Both the position numbers and the translations under genes were made by a program. Shown here one piece after another: positions 5,767-6,050 of a stretch of DNA of 6,050 bases; position 1 is the first letter of the stretch, and each line of letters starts with the position of its first letter. Source of the DNA: Elusimicrobiota bacterium (lineage in GTDB: Bacteria; Elusimicrobiota; Elusimicrobia; 2-02-FULL-39-32); assembly GCA_023249715.1 (NCBI GenBank), contig JAHFCA010000097.1, positions 1 to 6,050 on the forward strand. The letters are read 5' to 3'. The notes under the pieces are model-generated. The model was not told the origin of the DNA. It saw nothing but the letters and a program-made list of their open reading frames with translations, and made no database searches.

Positions 5767-6050
5767 TGTTGCTTTAAGACCTCCTTAAGCTTCTCTATAA
5801 AAAACCAATTCTCTTTTTCTAAACCCACGGTTACCCGCATATGATGGGGCAATTCATATTCATCCACGGAACGGACAATCACTCCTTTTAGAAGCAACTG
5901 TTTAAACAGATCCTTCCCGCGCCGAGGATCAACATCGATCAGCAAAAAGTTTCCAGAAGAAGGAACTGTTTTTAAATTCAGTTTTTCCAACTCTGTCAAT
6001 AAATATTTCATTCCCTTTTGGGTGACCTGAACGCTCTTTTTTAAGTGAGC
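5763..6050 (-). CDS. hisC: Histidinol-phosphate/aromatic aminotransferase, C-terminal part (runs off the right edge)
   Basis: The last 95 residues of a fold-type I, PLP-dependent aminotransferase are present, open to the window edge. The small-domain pattern of the HisC family is clear: TVPSSGNFLLIDVDP, then KQLLLKGVIVRSVDEYELPHHMRVTVG, ending with ENWFFIEKLKEVL. The Arg in MRVTVG corresponds to the conserved arginine that binds the substrate carboxylate or phosphate. The PLP lysine and cofactor-binding region lie outside. HisC-type enzymes often also transaminate 4-hydroxyphenylpyruvate and phenylpyruvate. Placement immediately before DAHP synthase and TyrA suggests that aromatic amino-acid synthesis is its main job here, but this is inferred from context. 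It shares ATGA (4 nt) with the next gene. The internal ATG at 6009-6011 is not the start, because the frame and homology continue upstream. Confidence 0.88.
   Translation of the reverse strand, partial: AHLKKSVQVTQKGMKYLLTELEKLNLKTVPSSGNFLLIDVDPRRGKDLFKQLLLKGVIVRSVDEYELPHHMRVTVGLEKENWFFIEKLKEVLKQQ
5779..5786 (-). promoter_or_regulatory. Strong Shine-Dalgarno sequence of the DAHP synthase gene
   Basis: AAGGAGGT, a full-length match to the 16S rRNA 3' end, lies inside the aminotransferase reading frame 12 nt before the ATG of the next gene. It is by far the best ribosome site in the window and supports the ATGA-overlap start. Confidence 0.75.

Noticed and set aside
1..6050. CRISPR array, tRNA or rRNA genes
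   Set aside because: No regularly spaced repeats and no cloverleaf or rRNA-like stretch was recognised; nearly all sequence is accounted for by seven protein genes.

Overview
The window looks like chromosomal DNA from a bacterium of moderate GC content (roughly mid-40s percent by eye), using the standard code. All seven genes lie on the minus strand, so transcription runs from right to left. Gene order in that direction is: aminotransferase (hisC-like, 5' part outside the window), DAHP synthase, prephenate dehydrogenase (tyrA), EPSP synthase (aroA), cytidylate kinase (cmk), 1-acylglycerol-phosphate acyltransferase (plsC-like) and ribosomal protein S1 (rpsA, 3' part outside the window). Junctions are overlaps of 4 and 14 nt or gaps of 14, 24 and 29 nt, except for one 192-nt gap between aroA and cmk. 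No convincing promoter or strong terminator is visible, so this is probably one long operon read through from edge to edge.

The right half (about 2504-6050) is a tyrosine/shikimate module. DAHP synthase makes the first committed intermediate, EPSP synthase performs the penultimate step to chorismate, and TyrA plus the aminotransferase lead from prephenate to tyrosine (possibly also phenylalanine). No chorismate mutase or prephenate dehydratase lies in the window. The left half (1-2311) is the widespread cmk-plsC-rpsA housekeeping block: pyrimidine nucleotide supply, phospholipid synthesis and translation. Linkage of aroA, cmk and rpsA is known in many bacteria, so the order itself is not new. 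The host lineage cannot be fixed from this sequence. A Thermotoga/Bacillus-type DAHP synthase and the intergenic repeat suggest an uncultured lineage such as Omnitrophota or a deltaproteobacterium-like group, but that is a weak inference.

The most notable non-genic item fills the aroA-cmk gap. It is a 191-bp MITE-like element (2321-2511) with perfect 34-bp terminal inverted repeats, a nested core hairpin and a TTA on each side. One end supplies the aroA stop codon and the other supplies the cmk leader. The whole tyrA-aroA spacer (3827-3857) closely resembles one arm of this element, so two junctions of the same operon appear to carry members of one repeat family. The second copy also sits in a hairpin followed by a T-rich run and might act as a weak attenuator.
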